Source: ZC4RG20 sp963782445 (lineage in GTDB: Bacteria; Pseudomonadota; Gammaproteobacteria; Steroidobacterales; Rariloculaceae). From it: DNA of 64,000 nucleotides. Made by a program: the position numbers and the translations under genes. Positions 62,228 to 64,000 of the stretch are shown in pieces. Position 1 is the stretch's first letter; every line of letters begins with the position of its first letter. The DNA lies in the NCBI GenBank assembly GCA_963782445.1, contig CAWAJM010000001.1, forward strand, positions 2,790,001 through 2,854,000, read 5' to 3'. The notes below the pieces were generated by a model. It saw only the letters and a program-made list of their open reading frames with translations, was not told the origin of the DNA and did not search any database.

Positions 62228-63016
62228 ATGCGCGTACGTGTGATTTCGGCCGCGGCCGCGGCCCTCTCGACACTGCTCCTGGCGGCAGCCCTGCCTTTCG
62301 GCGCCTCGGCGCAAGAAAGCGGCTCGGGCGACCTCGGCCCCCTGGACCAGAAGGTCTCGCCGATCCTGCTCGCGGAGATGCGTAACGTCGCCAAGGAATC
62401 GCTGAAGCAGACGCCGCATTTCGGCCACGTGCCGCTCAAGGCGATCGAGGACAAGGAAGCGGCGCCCTCGGCTCAACCGCTCGTGCTCTACATCGGCGCG
62501 GATTATTGCCCATTCTGCGCGGGGCTGCGCTGGCCGCTCGTGCTGACGCTCATGCGCTTCGGCGAGCTCTCCGACCTGCGCTACACGCGTTCGGCGAGCC
62601 GCGACGTGTTTCCGAACACGGCGACGTTCAGCTTCAGCGATGCGAGCTACAAAAGCGACTACATCCGCCTCGAGGCCGTGGAGATCCAGGACCGCGACGG
62701 CAAGGCGCTCGAGAAGCCGACGGCCGCGCAGCGCGCAACGTTCACGCGTTACAACGATCGGGGCTCTATCCCGTTCCTCTATCTCGGCGGGCGTTATGTC
62801 GAGGTCGGTGCGCCGTTCACGCCGGGGGTCTTCAAGGGGCTGGACTGGCAGCAGATCGCGGCACAGCTCGGCCAGGGCGGCAACGCGGCCTGGCAGGATG
62901 TCATGAGCGAGACGGATCTGCTCTCGGCCGCGCTTTGCCGGCTCACGAAGGGCGCGCCCGCGGAGGTCTGCAAGGCGCCGGCCGTTGCGGCCGCGACGAC
63001 GCACCTGCCGAAATAG
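62228..63016 (+). CDS. DUF929 thioredoxin-fold exported protein
   Basis: A 262-residue protein with a signal peptide (VISAAAAALSTLLLAAALPFGASA). LVLYIGADYCPFCAGLRWPLVLTLMRFGE contains a CPFC (Cys94-Cys97) redox motif at the start of a helix, as in thioredoxin-fold proteins, followed by FPNTATFSFSDASYKSDYIRLEAVEI and GSIPFLYLGGRYVEVGAPFTPGVFKG, with the cis-Pro (IPF). This is the DUF929 arrangement, better known from actinobacteria and archaea. Other Cys residues (ALCRL, EVCKA) near the C-terminus may form a structural disulfide. It lies 98 bases downstream of the beta-helix gene. Confidence 0.82.
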   Translation: MRVRVISAAAAALSTLLLAAALPFGASAQESGSGDLGPLDQKVSPILLAEMRNVAKESLKQTPHFGHVPLKAIEDKEAAPSAQPLVLYIGADYCPFCAGLRWPLVLTLMRFGELSDLRYTRSASRDVFPNTATFSFSDASYKSDYIRLEAVEIQDRDGKALEKPTAAQRATFTRYNDRGSIPFLYLGGRYVEVGAPFTPGVFKGLDWQQIAAQLGQGGNAAWQDVMSETDLLSAALCRLTKGAPAEVCKAPAVAAATTHLPK

Positions 63017-63166
63017 GCATGCCCCTTGCAGCGTGCGGATCGGGCAAATACCCGGCAAGCGCTCCAAGGAGGCACCATGACGCGGCAGCTCGGCTCACGG
63101 CCTAAAACCCCGTAGCGCCTCGCGAGGCCGCCGTGCACGCGGATCCGGTCCAGCGGCGCGAGGACC

Positions 63167-63847
63167 GGCACCGCAGAGTTTTACTCGATGCGGGCGCGCA
63201 TCACGCGTGAGCTCATCGAGCGCGGCGGTGTGCGCATCGTCGCCGTCGAGGCCGACTGGCCCGATGCGCGCCAGATCGACCGCTTCGTCCGCGGCGCGGC
63301 GCCGGACCCGCATCCCGAGCGGGCGTTCACGCGGTTCCCGACCTGGATGTGGGCCAACGCCCAGGTCCTCGAGTTCGCGCGCTGGCTCAGGGCCTTCAAC
63401 GCGAACCGCGCGGCGCGGGACCGGGCGGGCTTCTACGGCCTCGACTTCTACAGCCTGTACACGTCGATTCGCGCCGTGCTCGCCTACCTCGACGACGTTG
63501 ACCCGGAAGCCGCCGCCGTCGCGAGGCTACGCTACGGCTGCCTCGAGCCGTGGCAGGACGACCCTTCCGCTTACGGGGCCGCCGCGCTGCGCGGCCGCTT
63601 CGACGGCTGCGCCGACCAAGTCGTGGGCATGCTCCAGAGCCTGCTCGAGCAGCGGCCGGAACGACTGGAGCGCGCGATCGGCGTGATCTACCGGCCCGAG
63701 ACGGAGCGCGCGAGCCACTACTTTTACGCCTGTCTGCCGAAGCAGTTCGACGAATGGATCTGGTTCGACGAGACGCGCGCCGTCGACGCGTTGCCGGTCG
63801 AAGCGGACCCGGGGAAGCTGCCCGAGACCTTTCCTTTCGGCCTCTGA
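63167..63847 (+). pseudogene. erythromycin-esterase-family gene, catalytic core deleted
   Basis: The frame reads GTAEFYSMRARITRELIE, then GVRIVAVEADWPDARQIDRFVRG, AFTRFPTWMWANAQVLEFARWLRAFN and AGFYGLDFYSLYTSIRAVLAYLDDVDPEAA, all typical of erythromycin-esterase-like proteins. It then jumps from VVGMLQSLLEQRPERL straight to ERAIGVIYRPETERASHYFYACLPKQFDEWIWFDETRAVD, the normal C-terminus. The central region with the NSHVGD histidine and its helical lid is missing, and at the 5' end the GEASHGT motif is lost. Length is 219 codons from the first ATG (63188) against about 400 in relatives. It cannot be an active esterase. Confidence 0.8.
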
Positions 63848-63873
63848 GCCCCTCCCCCGGGCGCGTTGCCCGA

Positions 63874-64000
63874 CTAGTTGACGGGGCTGCCTTCGACCTG
63901 AATGCGCAGCACGACGCCCATGTCGAAGCCGAACTTCTTGCCGAAGTCCACGCCGAAGTCGTCGCGCTGGATCTTCGTGATCGCATCCGCGCCACAGACC
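63874..64000 (-). CDS. YceI-family protein, only the C-terminal end in the window
   Basis: Reads from beyond the right edge towards the stop TAG at 63874-63876. The visible residues are VCGADAITKIQRDDFGVDFGKKFGFDMGVVLRIQVEGSPVN. The GADA..I.R.DFG pattern and the acidic, hydrophobic final strand match the YceI beta-barrel (isoprenoid-binding) family. Start, signal peptide and N-terminal strands are outside the window. Confidence 0.72.
   Translation of the reverse strand, partial: VCGADAITKIQRDDFGVDFGKKFGFDMGVVLRIQVEGSPVN

Overview
The window is a GC-rich (roughly two-thirds G+C) chromosomal segment from a two-membrane bacterium. A type IV pilus minor-pilin cluster in the order FimT-PilV-PilW-PilX-PilY1-PilE, outer-membrane barrels, DegQ-type protease, ChaN-like protein and Ybh-type ABC exporters point to a gammaproteobacterium, perhaps near Steroidobacterales, Nevskiales or Xanthomonadales. 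That placement is inference from gene content only. No rRNA, tRNA or CRISPR array was recognised.

Layout. 1-8.1 kb: small conserved enzymes and membrane proteins (two GFA-fold proteins, DUF6164, an IorAB-type molybdenum hydroxylase pair with a Tat signal, an outer-membrane barrel, a coupled DUF4159/DUF1361 pair, DUF421, an orphan PIN-domain protein). 8.3-10.9 kb: a coupled glycosyltransferase and Wzx-like flippase. 10.9-18.1 kb: the minor pilin/PilY1 operon on the minus strand, tightly packed with overlapping starts and stops and containing a small uncharacterised exported protein between PilY1 and the pilin. 18.3-23.5 kb: a carboxymuconolactone-decarboxylase-like protein, a secreted propeller, then an E1-like ThiF protein, a cytoplasmic BNR propeller and a MoaD/ThiS-like carrier ending in Gly-Gly, followed by another barrel. 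23.6-32.2 kb: ICMT-like, metallo-hydrolase, ChaN-PDZ, a HlyD/ABC/permease exporter, a response regulator, a CDF metal exporter and panB. 32.2-34.3 kb: an IS110-family (IS1111-like) element inserted in a long palindromic repeat, a second related palindrome and a heptamer tandem repeat. 34.3-48.3 kb: beta-CASP metallo-hydrolase, LOG protein, CPBP protease, DegQ-like protease, a second complete exporter (HlyD, double ATPase, two permeases), a hybrid histidine kinase and a DUF5666 lipoprotein.

48.5-60 kb is an accessory zone of lower coding density. It holds isolated genes (a 2OG-Fe(II) oxygenase-like protein, sulfotransferase, GFA protein, secreted unknowns, PuuE-like deacetylase, GNAT) interspersed with remnants of a histidine kinase, a Ser/Thr kinase, a DHA2 transporter, a DUF3604 protein and a DUF222/HNH protein. 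60-64 kb returns to intact genes (a beta-helix protein, a thioredoxin-fold DUF929 protein), then an erythromycin-esterase-like gene that has lost its catalytic core, and the end of a YceI gene.

Two observations stand out. First, four otherwise conserved genes (ICMT, HlyD, LOG, alpha/beta hydrolase) each carry a single +1 frameshift, and in every case the shift window contains GACGTTC on the coding strand where GACGTC would restore the frame. This is either a systematic sequence artefact or a shared mutational hotspot. Second, the E1-like/propeller/Gly-Gly-carrier cluster looks like a self-contained protein-modification or sulfur-transfer module of unknown purpose.
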